A stretch of 64,000 bases of DNA from Geomonas paludis (GCF_014193585.1 NZ_BLXY01000001.1:44033-108032), one strand, 5' to 3'; shown: positions 28,263 through 36,763, counted from the stretch's first letter. Notes: generated from the letters alone by a model not told the origin. Translations and numbers: made by a program.

Positions 28263-28844
28263 ATGCTGAAGAGATTCATCTACGCTCTGATCCTGGGGCT
28301 CTTCCTGGCGGGCGGCGCAGTCGCCGCCGAGACGAAGAACCCGGTGGTGCTGATCGAGACCAACCAGGGCAACATCAAGGTCGAGTTGAACCAGGAAAAA
28401 GCGCCCATCTCGGTCAAGAACTTCCTCGACTATGCGAACAGCGGCTTCTACAACGGGACCATCTTCCACCGCGTCATCCCCAACTTCATGATCCAGGGTG
28501 GCGGCTTCGGGCAGGACCTGAATCCGAAAGCGACCAAGGCCCCGATCAAGAACGAGGCGGCCAACGGGCTGAAAAACGAGCGCGGCACCATCGCCATGGC
28601 CCGCACCATGGTGGTCGACTCCGCCACGGCGCAGTTCTTCATCAACACCGTGAACAACGACTTCCTGAACCACAGGCCGGGCGGTGGGCAGATGGGGTAC
28701 GGCTACGCCGTGTTCGGCAAGGTGCTGGAAGGGATGGACGTGGTCGACAAGATCGCGGCCACCAAGACCGGCAAGGGCGCCAACGGCATGCCGGACGTAC
28801 CGCAGACGCCGATGATCATCAAGAGCGTCAAAGTCCTCAAGTAA
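28263..28844 (+). CDS. Secreted cyclophilin-type peptidyl-prolyl isomerase
   Basis: 193 aa with a signal peptide (MLKRFIYALILGLFLAGGAVAA) and a complete small cyclophilin domain: PVVLIETNQGNIKVEL, FHRVIPNFMIQGGGF, TIAMARTMVVDSATAQFFINTVNNDFLNH and GYAVFGKVLEGMDVVDKIA. It catalyses proline cis-trans isomerisation, here probably in the periplasm. It is a single gene with its own promoter and terminator. Conserved Arg, Phe and Gln active-site positions are present (FHR, AQFFIN). Confidence 0.94.
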   Translation: MLKRFIYALILGLFLAGGAVAAETKNPVVLIETNQGNIKVELNQEKAPISVKNFLDYANSGFYNGTIFHRVIPNFMIQGGGFGQDLNPKATKAPIKNEAANGLKNERGTIAMARTMVVDSATAQFFINTVNNDFLNHRPGGGQMGYGYAVFGKVLEGMDVVDKIAATKTGKGANGMPDVPQTPMIIKSVKVLK

Positions 28845-28848
28845 GCAA

Positions 28849-28874
28849 AAAGGGGCGCCGCGAGGCGCCCCTTT
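28849..28874 (+). terminator. Terminator after the cyclophilin gene
   Basis: AAAGGGGCGCC (28849-28859) pairs with GGCGCCCCTTT (28864-28874) around GCGA. It ends just before the stop codon of the convergent ResB-like gene and may serve both. Confidence 0.88.
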
Positions 28875-28879
28875 CCTTT

Positions 28880-29557
28880 TCATCTCCCCTTGCGCTGCGC
28901 CAGCAGCATCAGGTTCCCCACCGTAAAGATCAACGCACCGATGAATGCCGTCAACGCACCCGGCTCCTTGTGCACTTCGAAGAGCGCCACCGGCACCGGG
29001 CTGAGCGCCACGTCCTTGACGTAGATGCCGTACCCCTTGTGAAAGAGCGGCTGGTTGGGCTGCACGGCGTGCAGGCCGTCCGAGAGACGGAGGTCGGCGC
29101 GGTAGCCGCTCATCATCCCCATGGGCCCCACCTGCCCCGTAATTCTTTCCACAACGACCCGCTCGCCGTCCGGGAAGCCGAAGGAGTCCCCCTGCGGCAA
29201 CTGCATCTGCTGTTTGAAGCCGCCGTAGGCGGAGAGGAGGTGCGCCAGGACGATGAGCAGGAAGCCCGCGTGCATCAGGTGCGGCGCCACGCTGCGCCCT
29301 TTGCGGCGCAGGGCGTCGATGGAGCAGACGAGGGCGTTGACGAAGAGGACCGCGATGCAGGCGACGCAGAGCCAGAGCCACCAGGAGTAGCCCAAGGGCG
29401 CGCGCTGCAGCCAGAAGAGGAGCGGCATGTCGTTGAGGCCGCCCTGCTCCGAGCTGGCGCTGGAGAAGGAGCCCAGGGCCAGGGTGACCATGACCCCGGT
29501 CATGAGCCAGAGGCCGAGGTTGAGGGAGGTTAGTCGAGAGTAGATGGCTTTCAGCAC
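28880..29557 (-). CDS. Short ResB-like cytochrome c assembly protein
   Basis: About 225 aa from GTG 29557, with GGAG 7 nt upstream. It has three or four membrane segments: LGLWLMTGVMVTLALGSF, WWLWLCVACIAVLFVNALV, HLMHAGFLLIVLAHLLSAYGG, and FIGALIFTVGNLMLLA near the C-terminus. A periplasmic loop with beta-rich sequence (GDSFGFPDGERVVVERITG) lies between the last two. This arrangement matches the N-terminal half of ResB/Ccs1 plus a shortened periplasmic domain; typical ResB is 400 aa or more. It would work with the CcsA-like protein upstream in heme delivery to apocytochromes. A GxxExxY gene separates the two. Confidence 0.75.
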   Translation of the reverse strand: MLKAIYSRLTSLNLGLWLMTGVMVTLALGSFSSASSEQGGLNDMPLLFWLQRAPLGYSWWLWLCVACIAVLFVNALVCSIDALRRKGRSVAPHLMHAGFLLIVLAHLLSAYGGFKQQMQLPQGDSFGFPDGERVVVERITGQVGPMGMMSGYRADLRLSDGLHAVQPNQPLFHKGYGIYVKDVALSPVPVALFEVHKEPGALTAFIGALIFTVGNLMLLAQRKGR

Positions 29558-29582
29558 TTTCACGCTCCATAAATCAAATGCA

Positions 29583-30143
29583 TCGCACACGGATTTCGCG
29601 GAAACCAAGGCAATAACTGCGGATAAATCTTATAGATGAACACCGCCTTTGAATTCGCCTTTGCGCAAAGCCTGCTTTACATCATTTGAGAAAATTATTC
29701 TCTTGAACTGCGGTTTTTTACCGAAGTTCAGGAGCAACCCTAGTTCCTTATCCGACGCTTTAAGATAATTCGTCAGTTGAGCGTAATGCTCGTCACGTAA
29801 TGCTTCTGCAGCTTTTAACTCGAGGATGACAACGTCTTGGACAACGACATCGGCGAAATACTCTCCTACGAGCAAGCCGTCGTAATAGACTGGAATTTTC
29901 GGTTGCTGATTAACCTCAAGCCCCAACTTAGCCAGCTCGATCACCAGAGCGTTTTCGTACACCTTCTCCAGAAATCCAAAGCCCAAAGTGTTATAAACTT
30001 TGAAAAACCCCTTCAGTATCCTGTCCGTTGTCTCTTCATGAATCATTTCAACCTCCCATGCCCGAGAAATTGAAAAGATTCTACCGTACGGAATCCGATT
30101 TTAATCCGCTCTAATCAGCTTACTCCGTATAATCCGTGTGCGA
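29583..30143. mobile_element. GxxExxY cassette bounded by inverted repeats
   Basis: TCGCACACGGATT (29583-29595) recurs as its exact reverse complement AATCCGTGTGCGA (30131-30143). Inside these, GCGGATAAATC (29619-29629) faces GATTTTAATCCGC (30097-30109). The 561-bp interval contains only the GxxExxY gene, is visibly less GC-rich than both sides, and separates two cytochrome-assembly genes. It looks like an inserted cassette, with no transposase of its own. Confidence 0.55.
29630..30046 (-). CDS. GxxExxY protein
   Basis: 138 aa of the GxxExxY family (PF13366 type). The signature is GFGFLEKVYENAL, preceded by HEETTDRILKGFFKVYNTLG. A PD-(D/E)xK-like core follows, YFADVVVQDVVILELKAAEALRDEHYAQLTNYLKA, with D..ELK as putative catalytic residues. 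The family is related to nucleases or helicase accessory domains, and its biological role is unclear. Codon use is more AT-rich than that of the neighbours. It sits between resB-like and ccsA-like genes inside an inverted-repeat-bounded cassette, which suggests acquisition rather than a part in cytochrome assembly. Confidence 0.85.
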   Translation of the reverse strand: MIHEETTDRILKGFFKVYNTLGFGFLEKVYENALVIELAKLGLEVNQQPKIPVYYDGLLVGEYFADVVVQDVVILELKAAEALRDEHYAQLTNYLKASDKELGLLLNFGKKPQFKRIIFSNDVKQALRKGEFKGGVHL

Positions 30144-30160
30144 CACCGTTGACTTTGCCT

Positions 30161-30877
30161 CTAGAAGCTGTGCGAGCTCCGCATCAGCATGCTGACGCCC
30201 AGGTAGGTGAACAGCGTCACCAGGAAGCCGACGATGCCCAGCCAGGCGAAGCCGCGCTCCCAGGCCTGCCCTTTCAGGCGCAGGTGCAGGTAGAGCGAGT
30301 AGAAGATCCAGAGGATGGAGGTCCAGAGTTCCTTCGCGGTCCAGAGCCAGTAGGTGCCCCAGGCGTAGTAGCCCCAGATGCCGCCGGAAACCATGGAAAG
30401 GGAGAAGAAGCTGTAGCCGACCAGCGCGGCGCGGTACTGCAGGTCGAGCGCCGGCTTGCCGCCGCCCTGCAGGAAGGCCACGCCCAGCAGCGCCGCGATG
30501 CCGAAGAGGGCATAGGCGAAGAAGGCCAGCGCCACGTGCAGCTCGAACCAGTAGGTGTCGAGGATGGGCGGCAGCGGCATGTTGATGGTCGGGAAGGGAA
30601 GCGCCAGGGCGGCGAAGAGGCCGGCCAGCGCGCCGCACCCCCAGCAGAACCAGCGCACGCCCCGGGTCTGGTGGCTATAGATGAAGGGGAGCGCCATCAG
30701 GCCGAGCGAGCCGGAGAAGAAGGCCAGGGTGTCCTGGGGGCCGATCAGGGGGAGCCGTCCCAGCCCCATGCCGCGCGAGGCGAGGTAGGCCAGGCTGCAG
30801 CCGAGCGCCGCCACGAAAATCGGCCGGCGGATGGAGGCGACGTAGAGCAGCGCGGATGTGATGAGAAGCCATTTCAT
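30161..30877 (-). CDS. CcsA/CcmC-type heme handling protein
   Basis: About 238 aa from the ATG at 30877 (MKWLLITSALLYVA), with some eight membrane segments. The tryptophan-rich WWD-type signature reads WGYYAWGTYWLWTAKELW, where the canonical end is WDPKE. External histidines occur at ELHVALAFFAYA and YSHQTRGV. CcsA holds heme b in the membrane and passes it to apocytochrome c with ResB. The paired ResB-like gene is downstream beyond the GxxExxY cassette. Its ribosome site is weak, and the region upstream carries repeated CACAGAG/CACGGAG words. Confidence 0.85.
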   Translation of the reverse strand: MKWLLITSALLYVASIRRPIFVAALGCSLAYLASRGMGLGRLPLIGPQDTLAFFSGSLGLMALPFIYSHQTRGVRWFCWGCGALAGLFAALALPFPTINMPLPPILDTYWFELHVALAFFAYALFGIAALLGVAFLQGGGKPALDLQYRAALVGYSFFSLSMVSGGIWGYYAWGTYWLWTAKELWTSILWIFYSLYLHLRLKGQAWERGFAWLGIVGFLVTLFTYLGVSMLMRSSHSF

Positions 30878-30892
30878 AGGGAACCCAGAAGC

Positions 30893-30940
30893 TTTACCAC
30901 AGAGGACACGGAGGTGCACAGAGGGCACAGAGAAAAACCA
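30893..30940. repeat. Short degenerate repeats (CACAGAG/CACGGAG) upstream of ccsA-like gene
   Basis: CCACAGAGGACACGGAGG is followed by TGCACAGAGGGCACAGAG. It is an array of related 7-mers. A reverse word, TTTCTCCGTGG, follows at about 30975. I recall similar strings flanking GxxExxY genes in related genomes, so it may be a remnant of the same insertion. Confidence 0.5.
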
Positions 30941-31002
30941 AAAATAAAGGTTTCAGGTTTTCTCAGATTTCCTCAGATTTTCTCCGTGGCCAATGGTTTG
31001 GT

Positions 31003-31509
31003 TTATTTGTAGCTTTTCCTGCGGAACAGGCCGGTCTTCAGCGAGGCGATGCGGTCCAGGAACAGGAAACCGTCCAGGTGGTCCATCTCGTGCTGGATGG
31101 CCACTGCCTCGAAGCCGGAGGCCTCGAACTCGCGCACGTTGCCGTCGGGCTCGGTGAAGCGCAGGGTGAGCTCGGTGGCGCGCTCGACGTCGCCGGTGTA
31201 GTCCGGCACGCTCATGCACCCCTCGCGCATCACGGCGCCGCCGCTCTTGGCCAGGATCTCCGGGTTGATCATCAGCAAGAGGCCATGGTTGTTCTCCTTG
31301 CCGTGACGGTTCTTAGAGACGTCGATGACGCAGACGCGGCGGGAGACGCCGATCTGCGGCGCGGCGACGCCGACGGAACCGGGGCCGGCGTGCATGGTAT
31401 CCACCAGGTCTTCGATCAGCTCTTTTATCTCATCGTCGATGGCCTGCACCGGGGCGCAGACCTGCTTCAATATCGGGTCGGGATAGACGACTATCGGTTT
31501 GACTGCCAT
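31003..31509 (-). CDS. def: Peptide deformylase
   Basis: 168 aa from the ATG at 31509 (MAVKPIVVYPDPIL). All three metal-binding motifs are present: GVAAPQIG (motif 1), EGCMSVP (motif 2 with the metal-binding Cys) and QHEMDHLDG (motif 3, HExxH). It removes the N-formyl group from nascent proteins. The gap to the upstream ACT-domain gene is 7 bp, so co-transcription is likely. The ribosome site is weak. Confidence 0.96.
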   Translation of the reverse strand: MAVKPIVVYPDPILKQVCAPVQAIDDEIKELIEDLVDTMHAGPGSVGVAAPQIGVSRRVCVIDVSKNRHGKENNHGLLLMINPEILAKSGGAVMREGCMSVPDYTGDVERATELTLRFTEPDGNVREFEASGFEAVAIQHEMDHLDGFLFLDRIASLKTGLFRRKSYK

Positions 31510-31516
31510 ATAGAAA

Positions 31517-32083
31517 TCAGAGGGAGACCGGCGTAATGAGTCGCACCGAAATCTCCACACTCAGCTCCTTTTTCAGTTTTTCCAGCAGGGCGGTGACATC
31601 ATCCACCGAGAGCCCCTGGGGCAGCGCGGCCTCGAGCACCAGCACGTACACCGGCTCGCTCGGCTTGCCGATCAGCTTGGTGTTGAGGTCGGCGATGCTG
31701 ACGCCGCGGTCGGCGAGCTCGCGGGTGACGCGGTAGACGATGCCCGGCTTATCGGAACCGTACACGGAGATCAGGCACAGTTCGCCTTCCGGCCCCTGAT
31801 AGCAGACCTCGTCGTCCTTCAGGGTCCTGACGAAGGCGGAAAGCCCGGTGCCGGCGGTCTTGGCGGCGAACTCCTCTTCCAGCTTCTTCTTGGAGAAGGG
31901 CTTCTCGTGGGAGACGATCAGGATCATGGCGAACTCGCCACCGAGCATGGTGCAGCTGGAATCCTCGACGTTGCAGCCGAGCTTGTAGAGCACCTCGGAG
32001 GTGTCCGCAACGATGCCGGTGCGGTCCTTGCCGATGATGGTGACGGCGAAATGAGCCAGGTTAGGCTTGCGACAAAGGTTCAT
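31517..32083 (-). CDS. Double-ACT-domain protein, GcvR-like regulator
   Basis: 188 aa from the ATG at 32083, which has AGGAGG. Two ACT domains are arranged in tandem: FAVTIIGKDRTGIVADTSEVLYKLGCNVEDSS and LISVYGSDKPGIVYRVTRELADRGVSIADLNTKLIG. ACT domains bind amino acids, and the two-ACT architecture without a catalytic domain matches the glycine cleavage repressor family GcvR. No gcv genes are nearby. It may sense glycine or another amino acid and act by protein contact. It lies upstream of def and downstream of ftsK, all on the minus strand. Confidence 0.85.
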   Translation of the reverse strand: MNLCRKPNLAHFAVTIIGKDRTGIVADTSEVLYKLGCNVEDSSCTMLGGEFAMILIVSHEKPFSKKKLEEEFAAKTAGTGLSAFVRTLKDDEVCYQGPEGELCLISVYGSDKPGIVYRVTRELADRGVSIADLNTKLIGKPSEPVYVLVLEAALPQGLSVDDVTALLEKLKKELSVEISVRLITPVSL

Positions 32084-32121
32084 TGGGCCTCCTTCTAAAG
32101 GTCCGTGGTAATTGGCGGTAA

Positions 32122-32153
32122 GGGGGACAGGCACCTGCGGAGCCAGTCCCCTT
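32122..32153. repeat. REP-like palindromic repeat, copy 4
   Basis: GGGGGACAGGCACC TGC GGAGCCAGTCCCCTT. It forms an inverted pair with copy 5 downstream of ftsK. Confidence 0.85.
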
Positions 32154-32164
32154 GAGCTGGTAAC

Positions 32165-32194
32165 GGGGACTGGCTCCGCCAGGTGCCTGTCCCC
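32165..32194. repeat. REP-like palindromic repeat, copy 5
   Basis: GGGGACTGGCTCC GCCA GGTGCCTGTCCCC. It ends five bases from the ftsK stop codon. Confidence 0.85.
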
Positions 32195-32198
32195 TTGC

Positions 32199-34526
32199 CT
32201 AGATCTTGTTGATAAACACTTCTCGGGGCTTGCTGGTGCCGTCGGAGGGGCCGATGACACCTTCCTGCTCCATCTTCTCGATGATGCGGGCGGCACGGTT
32301 GTAGCCGATCCTCAGGCGACGCTGGATCATGGAGATGGAGGCCATCTTCGCCTCGGCCACCAGGGCCAGGGCGTCGTCGTAGCGCTCGTCGACTTCTTCC
32401 TCCTCTTCGCCGCCTCCCTTCTCGTCGGAGGCCTTCATCTCCAGGATGGACTTCTCGTAGACCGGCTTCCCCTGCTTCTTCAGGAACTCGACCACGCGCT
32501 GCACCTCGGAGTCGGAGACGAAGGCGCCGTGGGCGCGCAGCATCTTCGAGGTTCCCGGCGGCAGGAAGAGCATGTCGCCCATGCCCAGGAGCGATTCGGC
32601 GCCGTTGCCGTCCAGGATGGTGCGCGAGTCGATCTTCGAGGAGACCTGGAAGGAGATCCTGGCCGGGAAGTTCGCCTTGATGAGACCGGTGATGACGTCG
32701 ACCGACGGGCGCTGGGTGGCGAGGATCAGGTGGATGCCCGCTGCACGCGCCATCTGGGCCAGGCGGGCGATGGATTCCTCGATCTCGCGACCGGCCACCA
32801 TCATCAGGTCGGCAAGCTCGTCCACGATGACCACGATGTACGGGAGGTGGCCGTGCTCCAGCTGCTCTTCCTTGGCGAGGAACGCCTGGATGGCAGCCTC
32901 GCGCGCCTCCATGTCATCCGGATCCTCTATCTCCTCGACATCCTCGATGATCTCGTCGACCACCACGGTCTCGCGGGCCAGGTTCTCGGCCTTCTCTTTC
33001 TCCTCCCGCTCCAGTTCGCGGTTGTAGGAGTCGATGTTCCTGACCCCCTTGTCCGACATGAGCCGGTAGCGCCGCCCCATCTCCTCGACCGCCCACTTGA
33101 GCGCGAGTGCCGCCTTTTTCGGGTTGGTGACGACCGGGAGCAGGAGGTGCGGGATCCCCTCGTAGACCGAGAGTTCCAGCATCTTCGGGTCGACCATGAT
33201 CACCCTGACGTCGGTCGGGGTGGAGGTGTACAGGAGCGACAGGATCATGGTGTTGATGGCGACGGACTTACCGGAACCGGTGGCGCCGGCGACCAGTAGG
33301 TGCGGCATCTTGGCGAGGTCGGTGACCAGCGGGTTGCCGGCGATGTCCTTGCCCAGCGCCATCGGGAGTTTCATCTTGCCGCGGTGGAACTGCTCGGTGG
33401 CGAAAATCTCGCGCAAGGAGACCATCTCGCGGTCGCGGTTGGGGAGCTCGATGCCGACCACGCCTTTGCCCGGGATCGGGGCCACGATGCGGATCGAGTG
33501 CGCCTGCAGCGCCATGGTCAGGTCGTCCTGCAGACCGGCGATGCGGCTTACCTTGATGCCGGGGCCCGGGGAGAACTCGTACATGGTGATGACCGGGCCG
33601 GGGCAGATTTCCACCACCTCCCCTTCCACACCGAAGTCCTTGAGTTTTTTCTCCATGAGCCTCGCGTTCATGGTGAGCGTTTCTTTGTCCTGGCGCTTGG
33701 CGCCCTCCGGAATCGGGTCGAGCAGGGACAGCGGCGGCGTCTTGAAGTCCCCCTCGGCCTTGATGAAGTCGAAGGCCTCCTGCACCGGGGCGGTCTTCTT
33801 GTCGTCCTTTTTCTTTTCCTTCTTGGCCACCGGCGCGGGGACCGGGGGCGGCACCACGGCCGGCTTGATGATCGGGGCCGCGTGCTGCCGGGGTTTCTCT
33901 TCCTTCTCCCCCTTCTCGGAGGCGAGCTCGCGCTGCAGGGCACGGCGCTGCTTGCTCTTCTCCCAGCTCTCCTTGAGGGCGGTCAGCCACCAGTTGGCGA
34001 ACAGGACGAAGGAGAAGCGCGACAGGAGCATGGCGCTCGCGGCCAGCATCGGGAGCAGGATCAGCAGCGCGCCGATCTTGCCGAAGGCGCGCTTGAGCAG
34101 TTCCGCACTCTGGTACCCGACGAAGCCGCCGGTCGGGACCCGCTGCCCGAGGAACTCGGTGAACTGCAGGTTGAAGGCGAACAGGCCGGAGATGGAAAGC
34201 ACCAGCAGGCCGAAGCCGACCAGCTTGTAGCGACGCCACCGGATGGGGTCGGAGCTGAAGGCGCGGTAGGTCAGGTAGATAAGGGTGCCGGGGAAGATGT
34301 AGGCGGCCAGGCCGAAGAGCTGCAGGAAGAGGTCGGCCAGCTGCGCGCCGAAGCGCCCGCCCAGGTTCCTGGTCTGGGCGAAGGTGGAGACGCTGTTGAA
34401 GGAGAGGTCCTCGCCGTGGAAGGAGGCGAGCGCAATGAACAGGAAGATGCCGGCTACGCCGAACGCCATCCCCTTCACTTCCTTGGTCACCTTTTCCTTT
34501 TTTTCTATCTTCTCTTCAGTCGTCAT
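32199..34526 (-). CDS. ftsK: DNA translocase FtsK/SpoIIIE
   Basis: 775 aa. Four N-terminal membrane helices (about 20-165) anchor it at the septum, followed by a charged, Pro/Lys-rich linker (about 180-260). The RecA-like motor has Walker A GATGSGKSVAINTMILSLLY and Walker B HLPYIVVIVDELADLMMV. The C-terminal gamma winged helix (ASISMIQRRLRIGYNRAARIIEKMEQEGVIGP) reads KOPS sites. It pumps chromosome DNA through the closing septum and activates XerCD at dif. The linker is short, giving a SpoIIIE-like size. Confidence 0.97.
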   Translation of the reverse strand: MTTEEKIEKKEKVTKEVKGMAFGVAGIFLFIALASFHGEDLSFNSVSTFAQTRNLGGRFGAQLADLFLQLFGLAAYIFPGTLIYLTYRAFSSDPIRWRRYKLVGFGLLVLSISGLFAFNLQFTEFLGQRVPTGGFVGYQSAELLKRAFGKIGALLILLPMLAASAMLLSRFSFVLFANWWLTALKESWEKSKQRRALQRELASEKGEKEEKPRQHAAPIIKPAVVPPPVPAPVAKKEKKKDDKKTAPVQEAFDFIKAEGDFKTPPLSLLDPIPEGAKRQDKETLTMNARLMEKKLKDFGVEGEVVEICPGPVITMYEFSPGPGIKVSRIAGLQDDLTMALQAHSIRIVAPIPGKGVVGIELPNRDREMVSLREIFATEQFHRGKMKLPMALGKDIAGNPLVTDLAKMPHLLVAGATGSGKSVAINTMILSLLYTSTPTDVRVIMVDPKMLELSVYEGIPHLLLPVVTNPKKAALALKWAVEEMGRRYRLMSDKGVRNIDSYNRELEREEKEKAENLARETVVVDEIIEDVEEIEDPDDMEAREAAIQAFLAKEEQLEHGHLPYIVVIVDELADLMMVAGREIEESIARLAQMARAAGIHLILATQRPSVDVITGLIKANFPARISFQVSSKIDSRTILDGNGAESLLGMGDMLFLPPGTSKMLRAHGAFVSDSEVQRVVEFLKKQGKPVYEKSILEMKASDEKGGGEEEEEVDERYDDALALVAEAKMASISMIQRRLRIGYNRAARIIEKMEQEGVIGPSDGTSKPREVFINKI

Positions 34527-34550
34527 TAAGCACCTGTGTTAGAACCAAAA

Positions 34551-34597
34551 GCTCCCTCACCCGGCCTGCGGCCACCCTCTCCCGGAGGGCGAGGGGG
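34551..34597. repeat. GC-rich dispersed repeat between rnj and ftsK
   Basis: CCCTCACCCGGCCTGCGGCC is followed by ACCCTCTCCCGGAGGGCGAGG, one copy of the CCCTC/GAGGG family. Confidence 0.75.
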
Positions 34598-34603
34598 GAA
34601 AAA

Positions 34604-36280
34604 CTACATTTCCAAAACCAGTGGCAATATCACCGGCCGGCGTTCGATGGTCTTGTTGAAGAAGCGGCGCAGCACCCGGCGCACCTCCAGCTTCACCTCG
34701 TTCCAGTCGGTCATGGCCTCGGTGCTGACCAGGGCCAGCGTGTCCAGCACCACCTTCTTCGCCTCGTCCAGGTACTGCTGGCTCTCGTCCTCGAAGATGA
34801 ACCCGCGCGTCACGATGTCGGGGCCGTAGATGATCTCGCCGCTCACCTGGTTGATGCCGACGATGACCACTACCATGCCGTCCTCGGACAGGTGCTTCCG
34901 GTCCTTCAGGACCACGTTGCCGACGTCGCCGACCCCCTTGCCGTCCACGAAGACGCGGCCGGTGTTGACCTGGTCCACGATGAGCGCCTCGTCGCCGGAG
35001 AAGAGCACCACGTCGCCGTTCACCGCCAGGATGCAGCGCTCCTCCGGAGTGCCGACCTTCTGGGCCAGTTGGGCGTGCTTCACCAGGTGACGGTACTCGC
35101 CGTGCACCGGGACGAAGAAGCGGGGCTTGACCAGGTTGTGCAAAAGCTTCAGCTCCTCCTGGCTGGCGTGACCGGAGACGTGCACCTCGGAGACCTTCTC
35201 GTGGATCACCTCGGCGCCGCGCCGGTACAGGTGGTTCATCAGGTCGGAGATGGTCTTCTCGTTGCCCGGGATGAACCGCGACGAGAGGATGACGGTATCG
35301 CCGCGCTCGAGCTTGATCTGCTTGTGGTCGTCCATCGCGATCCGGATCAGCGAGCTCCTCGGCTCACCCTGGCTGCCGGTGGTGATCATGCAGACCTGCT
35401 CCTTGGGGAGCCTGGGGAGCTCCTTCAGATCCATGAGGAGGTCGTCGGGGATGGTGAGGTAGCCGAGCTCGCGGGCGATCTGCACGTTGGCGATCATGGA
35501 GCGGCCGTTCAGAAGCACCTTCCTGCCGCTCTTCTGCGCCGCATGCACCACCTGCTGGACGCGATGGATGTTGCTGGAGAAAGCTGCGACGATGACCCTG
35601 CCGGGACAGTTCGGGAAGATCTCGTCGAACGCCTCGCCCACCACCCGTTCGGAAAGGGTGTACCCTTCGCGCTCGATGTTGGTGGAGTCGGCGAAGAGCG
35701 CCAGCACCCCCGCCTGGCCGTAGCGGGCGAAGGTGGGGAGGTCGGTGAGTTCGCCGTCCACCGGGGTCTGGTCGAGCTTGAAGTCGCCGGTGTGGATCAC
35801 CACGCCCTCGGGGCAGGTGAGTGCCAGGGCGCAGCCGTCCACGGTGGAGTGGGCCACGCGGATGAATTCGACGATGAAGTAGCCCAGTTCCACCACGTCC
35901 CGGGGCTTCACCACGCGCAGGTCGACCTTCTGGTCGAGTTCGAACTCCTTCAGCTTTTCCTTGACGAAGCCCAGGGTGAGGGCGGTGCCGTAGATGGGGG
36001 GATTGATGTCGCGCAGCACGTAGGGGAGCGCGCCGATGTGGTCCTCGTGCCCGTGGGTGAGCAGGATGGCGCGGATCCGGTCGGCACGTTCCATGAGGTA
36101 GCCGATGTCCGGGATCACCACGTCGATGCCCAGCATGTACGGTTCCGGGAACATCAGGCCGCAGTCGACGATGACGATGTCGTCGCCGTACTCGAAGGCC
36201 GCCATGTTGAGGCCGATCTCGCCCAGCCCGCCCAGGGCCACGAACTTCAGCCCGGTATTTTCAATGCTGCTTTCTTCCAA
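34604..36280 (-). CDS. rnj: Ribonuclease J
   Basis: 558 aa. It is a metallo-beta-lactamase/beta-CASP nuclease with the zinc motif LLTHGHEDHIGALPY, then HTGDFKLDQTP and STNIEREGYT, and the beta-CASP block SGHASQEELKLLHNLVKPRFFVPVHGEYRH. RNase J degrades and matures RNA by 5'-3' exonuclease and endonuclease action. The start is TTG at 36280 with AAAGGA 5 nt upstream. It belongs to the minus-strand run from plsC to ftsK. A palindromic repeat lies just upstream. Confidence 0.96.
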   Translation of the reverse strand: MEESSIENTGLKFVALGGLGEIGLNMAAFEYGDDIVIVDCGLMFPEPYMLGIDVVIPDIGYLMERADRIRAILLTHGHEDHIGALPYVLRDINPPIYGTALTLGFVKEKLKEFELDQKVDLRVVKPRDVVELGYFIVEFIRVAHSTVDGCALALTCPEGVVIHTGDFKLDQTPVDGELTDLPTFARYGQAGVLALFADSTNIEREGYTLSERVVGEAFDEIFPNCPGRVIVAAFSSNIHRVQQVVHAAQKSGRKVLLNGRSMIANVQIARELGYLTIPDDLLMDLKELPRLPKEQVCMITTGSQGEPRSSLIRIAMDDHKQIKLERGDTVILSSRFIPGNEKTISDLMNHLYRRGAEVIHEKVSEVHVSGHASQEELKLLHNLVKPRFFVPVHGEYRHLVKHAQLAQKVGTPEERCILAVNGDVVLFSGDEALIVDQVNTGRVFVDGKGVGDVGNVVLKDRKHLSEDGMVVVIVGINQVSGEIIYGPDIVTRGFIFEDESQQYLDEAKKVVLDTLALVSTEAMTDWNEVKLEVRRVLRRFFNKTIERRPVILPLVLEM

Positions 36281-36299
36281 GATAATCCTTTGCGGTTGC

Positions 36300-36329
36300 G
36301 GGGACTGGCTCCGACAGGTGCCTGTCCCC
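36300..36329. repeat. REP-like palindromic repeat, copy 6
   Basis: GGGGACTGGCTCC GACA GGTGCCTGTCCCC, with one base different from the other copies in the loop. It lies 20 bp upstream of the rnj start. Confidence 0.85.
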
Positions 36330-36367
36330 CTCTGATTTTCGGTTTGTGCCGCGGGCTCCCTTCCGCG

Positions 36368-36763
36368 CTACCGCCCCTGCTGCGCCACCAGTGCGGCGAT
36401 GCGGGCGTCGCAGCGCTGGATCCACTCCTGTCCGGGGGAGTAGATGCCGGCCACGGCATAGAACGAGCTCCTCAGGGCGCGGTACGCGATCAGCGCGCGC
36501 GCCGTGTCGTGGTTCGCCTCCGCCATCTGGCCGAGGTCCCACAGCTTCTGTGCGCTACGGGGAACGATGGAACTGCCCGGGGTGTACATGTGGATGGCGG
36601 CCTCGTAGCCGGCCACCGCCGCGGGGAAATCACCCGACGCGGTTCCCTTCTCGCCCTTTTCGAACTGCACGTACTGCCGGTACAACGCGTTGCCCCAGAA
36701 CAGGACGACGGAGATCAGCGCGATCGCCGCGACGTTTACCGCTATGGTTTTGACTTTTTCCAT
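36368..36763 (-). CDS. Small membrane protein with TPR-like helical domain
   Basis: 131 aa from the ATG at 36763, with AGGAAACAGAAAAG upstream. It has one N-terminal membrane helix (IAVNVAAIALISVVLFWGNALY), then a helical domain with TPR-like rhythm (GDFPAAVAGYEAAIHMYTPGS, AEANHDTARALIAYRALRSSF). This suggests a membrane-tethered protein-interaction module on the periplasmic side. I do not recognise a named family. Its place between a 60-aa membrane protein and RNase J hints at co-expression, not at function. Confidence 0.75.
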   Translation of the reverse strand: MEKVKTIAVNVAAIALISVVLFWGNALYRQYVQFEKGEKGTASGDFPAAVAGYEAAIHMYTPGSSIVPRSAQKLWDLGQMAEANHDTARALIAYRALRSSFYAVAGIYSPGQEWIQRCDARIAALVAQQGR

